Assembly: GCF_910592395.1 (NCBI RefSeq)
Contig: NC_088314.1
Coordinates: 17,521,998 to 17,585,997 of the forward strand
Length of the DNA stretch: 64,000 nucleotides
Source of the DNA: Lineus longissimus
Lineage: Eukaryota; Nemertea; Pilidiophora; Heteronemertea; Lineidae
Direction of reading: 5' to 3'
Shown here piece after piece: positions 50,700-62,399 of this stretch. Position 1 is the stretch's first letter; each line of letters starts with the position of its first letter. Below the pieces are notes generated by a model, which worked only from the letters and a program-made list of their open reading frames with translations, ran no database searches and was not told the DNA's origin. The translations under genes were made by a program, and so were the position numbers.

Positions 50700-52500
50700 A
50701 CTATTTCTACTGCTCTATAGAGTCATCGCCATGTTGTATTCATAAAGCAATTCTACATTTTGCTCAGAAGAATACACGAAGGCGGAAATACTATTGTTCT
50801 CCAGACGGAATATCTATTTTCACGGAATATTCTTGGCAATTTGTATCCGCAAGTTCGTGTCTTTAGTTCAGGGTAATAGCGACAAATTGCCCCAGTCTGA
50901 TACACGGTGACTGCTAATGAACGGTAAGAGGAAGACTGGTGGTTAGAGGTAATGCAGGATCGGCACAAGGGACCAATTACGCCAGTTATGATCGGGAAAA
51001 ACACGAGCAGAATGTCTTCCATTTGCTTCTGGCGCGATCGTAACGAGTCAAGTTAGGTTTGATATGGCCTTAGGGAACTACGGAATAATGTTGGACCTGT
51101 TGGTTCTGTTTCTACACAGGGAGCATTTTCCCGGAAACGATTGGAGGTGCGCGGAATATGTTAAATTGGCTGCTCACATTTCCGTGCATCATCCAATATA
51201 TTGTAAATCGCGTGCAGTCCCCCTTGGCAATGATTATACCAGTTCGAGAGGGGAAGGTTTTCATGAAGAGGAAGCCGTTTTAAAAGTCACATATTATGTC
51301 ACTTGTCAACGTGAAAACATGACAGGAGTTGACTGGAGGGTGAAAAGTGGCGTAGCACGTTCATTTGAAGGGACGTCTGTTCTAACGTCAATCACATATC
51401 GGTACGTAAACTAGCCTCGGACACATGTCTGACCCACTGCCAGTCCGAAGTATCACGGCGAAATCCCAGATGGCCCCAAGGATTCCGCCTGCAGTTCAAA
51501 ACGACTTGTTTATCACGCTCAACCACGTTCTTCGCTTCTATGTCCAAAGTCAGTTACTGCTTTATTGCGAGCAAAGATTACTCCTTCCCGTTTATGTAGT
51601 AAGCTATTTATCCCAACACAGTAAATCACAGCTTTATTGAGTCCATACCAATGTAGATTGACTGTACATTGATGCATATAAGACAAACTTGTATATTGAT
51701 TAAGTTTAGCGCAGGGTGGACGAACTGATGCTCCGCTTTAGGTCAAATACATGTTACTAGCATTGTACCCGTGGCGCAGGCAGGTTCAAATGGGCTATAC
51801 CTTGAATAGATTGAATTGCAATGAATGCAATATCAAAGGAGCAATATCGAATAGACAAATTAAACCAACCATTTGTCCACAGACTCGGACCCTGTGGCGT
51901 GCTGTATGCGTGCATATAAAAGTAAATCAATTGGTCCGAATGAGATGATGAGGCAATGTGAATATACCTCGTTCCTTAGTCAGCAATATGCCCCTTTTTA
52001 TACGGAGATGAAGGAGAACCCAGATAGGCCTTCACATGTCGGCCTCCAAATGGCTCGGACCAATTGCACTATCACTACTAAAACTTTAAAATGCGTGCTC
52101 CTCCTACATGTAGCATGATCTCGGGCAAGGCACTTAGTCGACAGGCAAGCTAGAAGTTCAGCACCGTGAGCAGCTCCTTGATAAGGCCATGCCAAGTTCA
52201 GAGTGCCTCTTCAGATACATCAAGTTTTGAAAGCTGTGGTGAGCACATTAACATACCATTGTAACCTTTAATTTGAAAATCCCTTCATAATCAAGGGCTA
52301 GCTCTGGCTAATACAGTACCAATATACGATAGACCATCAATTTGACCCCAGCTCCTTACTGCGGGAAAACCCAAGTCCAGCAACCAAAAGTATCAAAATA
52401 CATTTTTGTTAACATTTGAACTGCACACATGCGTTTGTTTACAATTTCTTTCCCGCGAAATCTCGAAGATCAGGTGACCTACAATCGTGGATTGAAAATA
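50700..52500. other. No gene recognised
   Basis: Several frames of 65-116 codons occur on the plus strand (for example 51064-51414) but none shows a motif, splice pattern or similarity inside the window. Confidence 0.35.
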
Positions 52501-52509
52501 ACATTAACC

Positions 52510-52860
52510 TTGGTTCAGCAGGTCAACACGTGTACAGGCTGTTCCAATCATCCCCCTACAGCCAGCCGTTCAACAGGTAGTGTTAGTCACCCCACAGGGA
52601 GTGCAGGTGATTCATTAATCCCCTGCATAACTGAACAGCAATGGCTTGGCTTCCGTGAGTGATAAGGAGAATTGACCGTGTCCGATTAAAAATCCCTCAT
52701 TACTGCTCCGCTGAAGTAAATTTCCGAAAATAAACATGACGTTGCATCAGGATAACATATCACCTGCAAACGTGCAAAATTCCGAGACGAAACACGACCC
52801 CCAAATGGCACTTTAGCGAGCCGCCTTATAGTATTATGATATAGATTCTTGGTCAAAGCT
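52510..52860 (-). repeat. Diverged relative of part of the tandem unit
   Basis: The text around gctgaagtaaat, gttgcatcaggataacat and agtattatgatata matches unit A 3030-3200 at clearly reduced identity, with small indels and in the same orientation. It shows that part of the unit is an older dispersed repeat. Confidence 0.6.
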
Positions 52861-53536
52861 AACTGATCTGCACATAGACTAATGATGTACATCATTAGGT
52901 AGTGCATTGAAGTAAAGCAAATTAGTCGAGTAAGCCCTTCGTGTTGTTCTCAAAGATAAAAGTTTATGCTCACTTTATCTGTTTAGCAACCGTTTGGACC
53001 ATTATAACTGATCGACATTATGTTAAAGGGATCTGACAGGGTAGACCGAATCGTTGTTGGTGTCAGTGGCAAATAGAATCCCTTGTGCAATGTGCGCAAA
53101 GCCCGTGCAGTTTCACAAAGCAGGGCTGGTGGCATGTAGGTCCCTATGCACAATTAACACAATGCTGGTGCCACCTGTCGGCTTGGGACGAACCATTTCC
53201 AAGTACTGGTGTTCTGACATATGCGACCCTTTAACAATTCAGCCCATTCATTTGTTATCACTGATTTTCATTCCAGTCCAGTGCATTATTCCATTACCTG
53301 ATTACCCGCGATAGCACGACTAAACGAACCAACGCTGATTAGATTTTTATAAACATACTAGGCTATAGAGGAGTATGTTTAGCATGTTTAGCTACAAGTA
53401 CCGGGAGAGTGCTGTACATTCTCTCGAAGTCATAAGAATAGTACGTATAGTCCTTACATGTAGTACAAGGCCAACAGAAGGATACTAAGCAATATCATCT
53501 ATGGTTATTTCATACAAGTGTAAATGGCAAGATCGT

Positions 53537-53592
53537 AGCAAAATGCGGTGTAGAAAGCTATGGCGCGCGGCGTTACCTACACCGCGTTTTGC
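53537..53592. repeat. Hairpin with 15-bp arms
   Basis: gcaaaatgcggtgta and tacaccgcgttttgc pair with one mismatch around a ~25-base loop. Confidence 0.65.
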
Positions 53593-53599
53593 CTTTTCC

Positions 53600-55900
53600 C
53601 TGATTGACCGAATATTCTTAGTCGAGAGTGTTTTAGGCATGGTTGGTATCTAGAGTAAAACAAAAATAAATATTACAGGTTGCTTGCATCAAGGTAACAT
53701 ATCTCATATCCTTTCCATAACACTTCTATTATCATGATTATAGCCAATTAAGAAAACTAGAAATGTAATTCGAAATAATCTTATGATTTTTTTACATCGA
53801 TTCAATGTTTTCGTCGACGTGGACTTTCTCTTGACCACTCTTTTGCACAAGCCAATGTCGTGACATTGCTTTCGCATATGGTGATGAAGATGGTTAGGCT
53901 GTCCGGCCGAAAGTAGATTATAGTCTTGGCAAAGACTAACACAACTTGTCATGATCGTGAAATTTTGGAGAATATTGAGAATTGACGGTAACTAACACAA
54001 TTCTCTTCATAAAGCGGTGAGTTACATGTATATGTTATGATAAAGAGTGACAGACAGATATTGTTATAGAATGCGACATTTAATACAATAAGACCATCCA
54101 AATTCCCCTAGTACGATCGACATATGGCTAAGTGCTTATAGAAGGATAAAAGAGGTATAAAACACTTCGTTTTGTCCCGGAGTTATTCAGCGCATTGATC
54201 GCAGTGAACGGGTCAAGTTCGCACGAAAGTTCCCAAAGTAAAACCTGTCGCTCTCTACTCTCTCAGCGATAAAACCCTTCGCAAAATAGGACGGGAAATT
54301 CGATAATTTGTTTTCTGCTTAACCGACATCATTAACATAAAATTGTGGTTATTAATGTTTGTTCTGCAAGTAAATGTATAGAGTGCATGAAGTAGCATTT
54401 ACCATGCTTCATATGAATATCAACAACACAACAATATTGGAGGCCAACTGTTCTAAATATTATTGCTCTCAAGACGTGTGCTTTTTGTTGTGATGGGGCT
54501 CTTTATCAGTTAAATCTACGATCAATGACATAACAATATTTTGAGCATATTCGATGAAAATCGATCGTTATGTGATCGTGTCGCCAGCAGCTTCTTTTTG
54601 AGTTTCATTCTCCAAAAACACGACTTACCAACTCAACCAAAATATCTTGCAGTACGCTGCACTGATTGGTCAATATTGTTAGATGAGCGTTCTCCTGTGA
54701 GTGGAGGGTGAAATATCAACAATCGATACACGTGTCTATTGCCGCTACGTATGCTATTGTTGACAATGTAGAGTGGATATGGGAGAATCCGTACGGATGA
54801 CAGATTTCTACTTATCAGGTCCTGAGCGGGGCGAAATGGTCGATAAATGTCTGCTACAAGTCTTTATTTGTGTTCATAAATAAATTGTTCCGAGAAAGGA
54901 TCACGGTAAAGGATTAACTGTGATCATCAAGAACGTTGATTTCACACACTTCTGAGCTGATGCCTTTTGAAGAGTTTAAATAAAGGGAAATGTTGAAACG
55001 AATCATTACAGCATAATATGATTAACGGAAGACAATGACCCGTTACTTTCACTCGGCTACATGAAATTCTATTTAAGTCGTGGTAGCTTACTGTTAGGTC
55101 ATTTCTATCTCGGCAAGTAGCATCTGCTCGAAGAACCGCAGTGGCGTCTGAACTCGGGCTCAGCTTGCGCGAGAGGGACTGATTTTGTTCTAATGTCTGG
55201 CGCATGGTCTGTTTGTCTTTATATGAGAGTCCGCACTGATATTAGTGGTTAAAATTCGAAGTAACTTTTACCAGTCGTGTTTTCCGAAGAATATATTATT
55301 ACACAGTTCTCGTAACCACTTCAAAATTCTGCCTCGGTGATTGAAGTGCGTTGATACATCATTTGAAGGAGCCGACGGTAGCGAGTTGGATTCATAAGAA
55401 ACCGATCGATGTTGTTGCAAGTAGCACTTGCCTTGCGTGCATTCCTCCGCGTCCGTCGCTCTACATTGATTTCCGAATCACGCACCTGGTTCCGCCGCAT
55501 GATGAGTCAGAATTATCAACCCTAGAATGGTAGAGTCGGCCTCTTCTTCATTAACTCTGAGTTTGCGTTTGCCCCTCATCGCATGACCAGTCTAGCGTGT
55601 ATGAAATTTCCCTTCAAAGAGCAAGAAAATGATACTCTGATGACCGAAATAGGTCGGATAGCCTGACATGTGCCTCCTTTGCGGGTTTATCTTACCCGAA
55701 TCTCAGTTAGGCCACTGTTGCCCTTCTACCGTTTCAATCATTATGCGAAAAGGTGTGAAAGAAAGTGAAGACTTTAGAATCATCACTGAGTTACGACATG
55801 TTTCTATACTCTAAGGAACCATGTCAGGTGTGCAACATCAACGACTGTACCCAACCAAATTTCGGACTGGTCTAGCAATGATGTGCTGGTAGGCCATAGA
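53600..55900. other. No gene recognised
   Basis: Only short frames, none with recognisable motifs. Confidence 0.35.
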
Positions 55901-55934
55901 ATTCTGGTCTAATCCATCTGAGTGTTTTTTAGGT

Positions 55935-56139
55935 AGGTCTGGCCAAAGGTACCCGGCGATCTAGATTGATACGGATCGATCTAGATTATATATTAGTCTG
56001 CCGTGAATGTGATCTGGTCAAGTTCGATGAACATACTGACGTCATTATACGAGACTTACATCATTCAGACGTCGTGAGCGATGTGATGTGATCTGGTTTG
56101 GTCATATCTGGTCTGGTTTGGTCCCATGTAACCAGACCT
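55935..56139. mobile_element. Candidate 205-bp TIR element
   Basis: It starts aggtctggcc and ends aaccagacct, imperfect inverted ends of about 10 bp; inside are repeated tctggt/gatctggt motifs. No clear target duplication. It resembles a short non-autonomous DNA transposon. Confidence 0.45.
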
Positions 56140-57690
56140 TTAGAGACCCAATGCTATAAATTACAATGCTAACAACATTTTTTTTAATCCCGGACTTTCT
56201 CTCCTTGACTTAGTTCCCTTTCACGTAAGAAGTGTTGCTAATTGGAAGGGAACGGAACGTTCCAGCCATTTCCGGTCCAGTTGCCATGACAACTATGGAG
56301 TGATCATTTTTAGATACCCTAACATCATGCGACACACGATCGGAATTTTGATTTCGAGTTATGTACGAGTTATACGAGCGAAAGGTGGATAGCAGATCGA
56401 ATATCAAAGTTGGCAGAATTACGCAACGTGTATAAAGACTAAGTGTTGACCTTATGCTATAGCTTGATCTGTGTTTGGCAAAGGCGTAAGCTTTTATCGA
56501 TAATAAGCTATGGTGCCGTACATACCTTGGCCTAAGGGCAAACCAAAAGGTTGCAAAGGTGACATTTACAAAAAAGCATGTTAGCGACATTATTCAACAT
56601 TGTACCAGTCTTTTTATTTGAAAGACTCTGATTGTACCGAATGGAGTCATCAGTGGTATTTTGCCAAAGCGTACACGCACATGTCAAATTACCAATGCTT
56701 CGTCAAACTATTCCGATGGAAATGTACTGCTTGGAAATGCAACAATTAGAAACGCCATCGGCGTACCACACCATGTTTAGTGGCATTTGCTGAATGAATT
56801 AAGGCGATTAAAAACCGGAAAATTGGAATGTCAGATTTATAAAAAATCTTTATTAGATTGTCTCGATCAGCTGCATTTTTCGTTTATATAACGTTCTCTA
56901 ACGAAGCTTTGCAATACGCAGCCTCGTTTTGTGCAGCGACGGGGTATATTTGGTGTAGAAAGAACTGACTGGATGTCATTTCACTCATTGGTCCTGAGGG
57001 CGGTACTGAAAAGGTATCAAAATGATTGCCCGTTTTATAAAATGGACGATTGGTTTTTTAAAATTAAGTCGGCAAATGTAAATGCCAGAAATGTACTAGC
57101 CGAACTCGTAATATACAGTTGAAACTGTTCGCGTAAAAACTTGAAGGTTTTTTTCTCCATTAATGACTCAAGTGAGTAAGGTGATTCATACCTAAACGCA
57201 TAACATTTTAGAACAAAACTTGAATAGACCAGTACAAAGACCTGTAACACACTATCCCCATGTGCATTTCAGTTTTTATATATCTCCATGTATTATTCAA
57301 GGAACGCCGTCGTGTCCATTACTCTCAACGGGAATAATCTCTAAAACACAATTAACTAAAAGACGAATGAATAATGCATGTCCTCCCCAAATTAATATTA
57401 TCGTTGGACATGCTGGAAACTGGAAACTATAGCCACACATCGCACTTTAGTGTGCATGTACATGTAAGGTTACATGTAAATGTATGTGTCCCATCTTTTG
57501 AATATTCAGAAACTCTTGTAGTTTTGTTTACACTCGGGTATTATGGGAATAACTGGAGTTCTCAACGCGTTCAAAGAAACACGAGGAAGCTATTCGACCC
57601 CGGCTCGAACCCGAAAGGTGATGTCACTTTAGAACAATTGGCGACATTGATATGTGCTTAATAAAGCCGTCATTTGTTAACAGTGAGTTC
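56140..57690. other. No gene recognised
   Basis: A 126-codon minus-strand frame (56210-56590) is open but has no motif and no splice support. Nothing else was seen. Confidence 0.35.
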
Positions 57691-57691
57691 T

Positions 57692-57800
57692 CGCAAATCC
57701 CCGAAACGCCAACGCGAACACCTTTCCTATTGTGCAACCTCCCAATCACGATTTCAAACAATGGGATATGCGTTCGCGTTCGCGTTTCGGGGGATATGCG
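57692..57800. repeat. Inverted repeat, ~28-bp arms
   Basis: cgcaaatccccgaaacgcc (57692 on) and gcgtttcgggggatatgcg (up to 57800) pair with a few mismatches across ~50 bp. Confidence 0.6.
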
Positions 57801-58353
57801 ACGGGGGATACGCTTAAACTCGAAAACGTCTCCCTCAATTGGCCATTCGTATATAACAATAACGTCGTATAGCAGCACAAGAAAATATTTCATGAAACGC
57901 CTGTTGGTTTAGATTTCCATTAGCGGCAAACTGAATTAGATGAATTATCAGTGGAGCTATCTTCTCATTATTTCTGCATTGTATCAATTAGGATCACGTT
58001 AATGATGATATAGAGATAATTGATGGGAATGCTAGTCGCCGGAACGCCAACATGCTCTGTTGCGGGATGTAGTGGTACATGTATAAATGTAGCGACAATG
58101 TGCTTTTGATAATTGGAAGAGTTCCAAATGCATTGTTTGATCAACGCTCATTTTTACAAGCTACGTACGTATTATTCTACAGCCGAGAAGAGTAATACTT
58201 GCATAAACATGGTAACAATTTCCTCTAATGAGAGTGTCATTAGAGGCCTAGTCTGTCAATAGTTGACGAGTACATACTGTACCGGGAGGTAAGTCAGTGC
58301 CTATTGGAGTCTTTCTCATTACAGGAGAAATAAGATACCTACTAGACTTTAGA

Positions 58354-58534
58354 ACAGTGGCACCTCCCTTAGCGGACACCTCTCTTTAGGACACCTTTCT
58401 ATTACGGACACTAACTTTGGTCCAGAATTAGTTTTTTACATTCAATTTGACCTCTCTAATCACGACACCTCTCTATTAAGGACAGTACTTGTCAGCCCCG
58501 AAGGTGTCCTTGCAGATAGAGATGTTCTGCTATA
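58354..58534 (+). mobile_element. Non-autonomous TIR element, copy 1
   Basis: It begins acagtggcacctccctta and ends gatgttctgctata, with internal gacacctctctatta-type repeats. It shares its ends and body with 59500-59681 (opposite strand) and a short form at 62284-62391. It belongs to a MITE-like family often seen in marine invertebrate genomes (family name not assigned). Confidence 0.7.
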
Positions 58535-59045
58535 TAATGCATATGCAAATTAAACTTTTCATGGTTTTTGCTCCTTGATGTTCGATGCACTACTTTTGGG
58601 CAACCCGATATATTTCGTTTACACCATTGCAACATTACGACCATTAAACACTGTTGTTATGCATTGCCGCATCCCCGTGCTACATCGAGCGAGAGCTAAC
58701 ACTGCTAGCAGGCGCTCAATATGTACAATAAGTCATATCTCTTCAAGAAAATATGACACCTCGACGCCAATAATAAAGACGCAAGCTGTAAAGAAATCCG
58801 ATGATAGAAATGAAATTTGAATGAAATAGAAGTGATTGTCAAAAACAAATGTGTTGGATCGAAAAAATACCCGTTGGCTGGAGTAATCCTATTGGCACAA
58901 GCATGTGATGAGATTTTTATACAGTTTCTTTGTTGAGACAATTTGAAGACCGTTTGCGTCCTCGAGGCAGTGAGACTAGAGCGGGTATAGTGTATGATAT
59001 CGCATATAAGCTATAAAAACGATACCTATGCACGATCAAACTCTT

Positions 59046-59326
59046 GTATGTGAAACCGTTGCCAGTTAATCCCCTACTTGAATCCGTATCGCTTCTGCAG
59101 CCCTCAAATTGGCGCTGCCTCGAATATTGATAATCCTCGAGCGAGTGTTTTTATATTTCCAACACCAATTTGCTCAGCTTATTAGTTGATCCCCTGTTTG
59201 AATCCGTATATCGCTTCTACATCCCTCAAAAAGGCCACTTCAAACACTTTCAAATCAGCGCTGCCTCGATTACTAATAAATCCCCTGCGATTTTTTTTAA
59301 ATATTTCCAGCACCAAGTCTATCCTG
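59046..59326. repeat. Local tandem duplication, ~130 bp
   Basis: cttgaatccgtatcgcttct... to ...ttccaacaccaa (59046-59169) is repeated as tttgaatccgtatatcgctt... to ...ttccagcaccaa with an extra ~30 bp. Confidence 0.65.
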
Positions 59327-59499
59327 CTCAGCGTCAAACCCCGTGTTCACGAGCGGTCTTTTTGTAGTGGTCTTGTGCGGTTCGACTTATTATCTATATA
59401 TCCCTAAGGGGAACGGGATGTAAAAATGTCCCGAATCTGTTCATCCTCATAAAAAGTCAGCACAGAGCTCACATTAAAAAAATGTATATAGCCTATACA

Positions 59500-59681
59500 T
59501 TAGAACATCTCTATCAAGGACACCCCTAGGACTGACAATGCTGTCCATACAGAGGCGGGTGTCCTGATTAGAGAGGTCAAATTGAATGGAACACGACCAA
59601 TTTGGGACCAAAACTAGTGTCCTTAATACAGAGGGTGTTCTTAATAGAGAGGTGTTCGCTATCAGGGAGGTTCCACTGAAC
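59500..59681 (-). mobile_element. Non-autonomous TIR element, copy 2 (inverted)
   Basis: Reverse-oriented relative of 58354-58534: begins tagaacatctctatcaagga and ends gggaggttccactgaa. Confidence 0.7.
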
Positions 59682-59699
59682 TAGGTCAATTGGCCACTT

Positions 59700-60370
59700 C
59701 TTTTTAGCTTATATGCAATTCGGATACATGCCTGGTGTGTTTTCGCTAATTATTTGCGATAGAGCAATAAAGTAGGATTTAGTTGTTTGGAAATGGTAAA
59801 CAAACTGTGCACTCATCATAGCACACCATTCAGTTTTACTGGATAAATCTGCCAAAACTTCTACTCATAACATTGGCTCCCAATCTTTTTAAAAAAAGCA
59901 AATCAAAATGCTCTAAAGCAGCTTTTTCAGTGAACAAAAGCCTTTACTCATGGTATGCTTTTGTCGTTCATTCAGTGTTATTGTAAGATTCTGAGCTAAA
60001 TCTTTAACTAAGAGCCTTATAAGAATTTTATAACGAATGTACATCTACATGTTGACGAAACTGAATAAGAAACTTATGAGAATCCGGAGTAGTTAAGCGT
60101 TCAGCCATTAGCCATTCCGCATCCGCCGCCCATCGCGCATTGCTCCAAGCGGAAATTGGTCCATAATCTTCCGTGCTCGATCCGTGAAAAACGAAAGCAG
60201 CACTCAGCCGGTTCTTCATAACCGCAGCATACAGTTAAATAGTGCATCCCTTCCACTGAGATATTTTGTATTTCTTGTTTTCTGTCGTGGTCGCTTTTAA
60301 TTTCATTATAGGTATGCTCTGTTAAAAAATTAGCTGGAGTGAGAACTTGTATTTGCTTGTTGTTGCAAAT
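59700..60370. other. No gene recognised
   Basis: Two overlapping minus-strand frames (60028-60219, 60101-60385) lack supporting signals. Confidence 0.35.
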
Positions 60371-60374
60371 GATG

Positions 60375-60815
60375 TACTGGGTCAACGGCTGAGTGAGAAA
60401 CTGTTGCTGGTAGTCGCAAATCAGTGTTGTAATGTGTTAGTCAGTGGCTGAGTGAGAAATTGTATTTGCTGGTAGTTGCAAATGTTAACATGGTTAACGG
60501 CTGTGTGAGAAATTGTATTCGTTGGTAGTTGCAAATGTTAACATGGTTAACGGCTGAGTGAGAAATTGTATTTGCTGGTAGTTGCAAATGTTAACATGGT
60601 TAACGGCTGTGTGAGAAATTGTATTCGTTGGTAGTTGCAAATGTTAACATGGTTAACGGCTGAGTGAGAAATTGTATTTGCTAGCAGTTGCAAATGTTAA
60701 CATGGTTAACGGCTCTGTGTGAAATTGTATTTTCAGGTAGTTGCAAATGTTAACATGGTTAACGGCTCATTGAGAAATTGTATTCGTTGGTAGTTGCAGA
60801 ATTTGCAATATGTTA
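60375..60815. repeat. 53-bp minisatellite
   Basis: About eight units of the form tgttaacatggttaacggct + gagtgagaaattgtatttgc + tggtagttgcaaa. The central units are near-identical and alternate between two subtypes (gagtg...tttgc and tgtg...ttcgt); the outer units are degraded. Each unit holds the near-palindrome gttaacatggttaac. Confidence 0.9.
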
Positions 60816-60899
60816 AACACTGTGGAAGCAGTTGTATTTTTGGTGGTTGCATAAGTTGTTCATGTGTTAATGAGAGAATAAAAGGGCAAGAAGTTGCCA

Positions 60900-62280
60900 G
60901 AGGTCTCTCCTATCTGATCTAAATAATTCTAGCTGGAATCTATCTAAAAAAAACACACGACCTACTGTACCAAGTACTACATGTGTAATCACAAGTGTTC
61001 ATGAGGAATTAGTGTCTCTAATTACCTTGATAAACTGTTTCCGGTACACCCAACTAAAGCGACTAGATATGCATGGAAAATTTTACTGATGTCTGGCCTA
61101 TACTACTCCGAAATACTAGCTTTTCCTCTTCTATCTATTCAGGCAACTCTTCCCTAAAAATGCCTTTATTAGGTTTCCACTGCCATTGAATTATACATTA
61201 GGGCGTGCATTGTATTGCACTGCAACTATTACTCCTTCACTGCGTTGGAAACGCAAATGAAATTTCGACAAATTTGCCAAAATCAAGTCTCGCAGCACAA
61301 CCTTTAGGGGATAGGCAATTCGTTCAAAATGTGAATTGAATCCAATGCTCGGCAAGCGTCTATTCAAGAAGTCGCAAGAGATCGTGGAACATCAATGAAT
61401 ATAGCCAGTTATTTATTTTCGCAATGTATTTTCACTGTAAAATAAGCAATATTGAGTTAATTAAGAGATGAGCGGTACCACCAATAAGCAGTATTCGGTG
61501 ATTTATAATGTGAAGTAGAAACTAGAAAACCTGAAGACCCCGAAGGAAACCTGCGCTGTCGAAGAGAGCTAGTCGCCCTCTCTTCCACATGAGTATACCG
61601 AGCCCGACCGGAAAACGAATACGGGACCACAGAGGTGACCGGCGCCGATATTTCCACTGAGAGTAGGTGTAAGTTATGTCCTGATCGAAGCAACCCGATG
61701 CCATAATCTGTCAGAATACAACAGAGCCGGCCACTTTTTCTAGTGGGACATTTTCTACTTCACACAGCACCTTAACTTAAGATTGCTGAAAACCGTATTC
61801 ACTGCTGCCAGCATCCATGGTCATGGTGCCCCAAGATAATCCTATGTACCCCTATCTCTTCTATTCAAATTCGGTCGTTCTCTAACCTAGGCCATAGGTA
61901 ACATCAATTCAACTGAGGCAACCCTTGTTGACATTGCATTTAAAAAATATATGAAGATGGCGTATAATGCGAAAACGGGATTGGCCAAAAAACACATCTG
62001 CAACTGCGCTGCAATTTCGTATAAACCAATTTTTTGTAAACCCGTGTATATTGGCCCCCATTGAACAAACACATATCGTTTTGTTGGTCTTGGCTCCACG
62101 CCAACACGCTGACGTAAAGTGCGAATGATATGTGAATTTCAAATTTTGTCAATACGCACAGAGCCCGAGTGGTGGAATATGCAAAATGCAATATATGTGT
62201 ATCGCTCATGATGCTGTTGCGCTGGACATGTTGGAAAATGGACTTTGGTAGGCTGGTCTACTTTTTAAAAAACCAAATAC
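60900..62280. other. No gene recognised
   Basis: Short overlapping frames on the minus strand (61457-62209) have no motif and no similarity within the window. Confidence 0.35.
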
Positions 62281-62283
62281 TAG

Positions 62284-62391
62284 TACAGTGGAACCTCCCT
62301 TAGAGGACACCTCTCTATTAAGGACAACCTCTCTATTAAGGACAGCACTTGTTAGTCCCAAAGGTGTCCTTATTAGAGAGGTTCTACTGTA
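62284..62391 (+). mobile_element. Non-autonomous TIR element, copy 3 (short, intact ends)
   Basis: It begins tacagtggaacctccctt and ends gagaggttctactgta, inverted ends of about 15 bp bounded by TA, as for Tc1/mariner-type targets. The body is gaggacacctctctattaag repeats. It is the shortest and cleanest of the three copies. Confidence 0.75.
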
Positions 62392-62399
62392 TGTTATTA

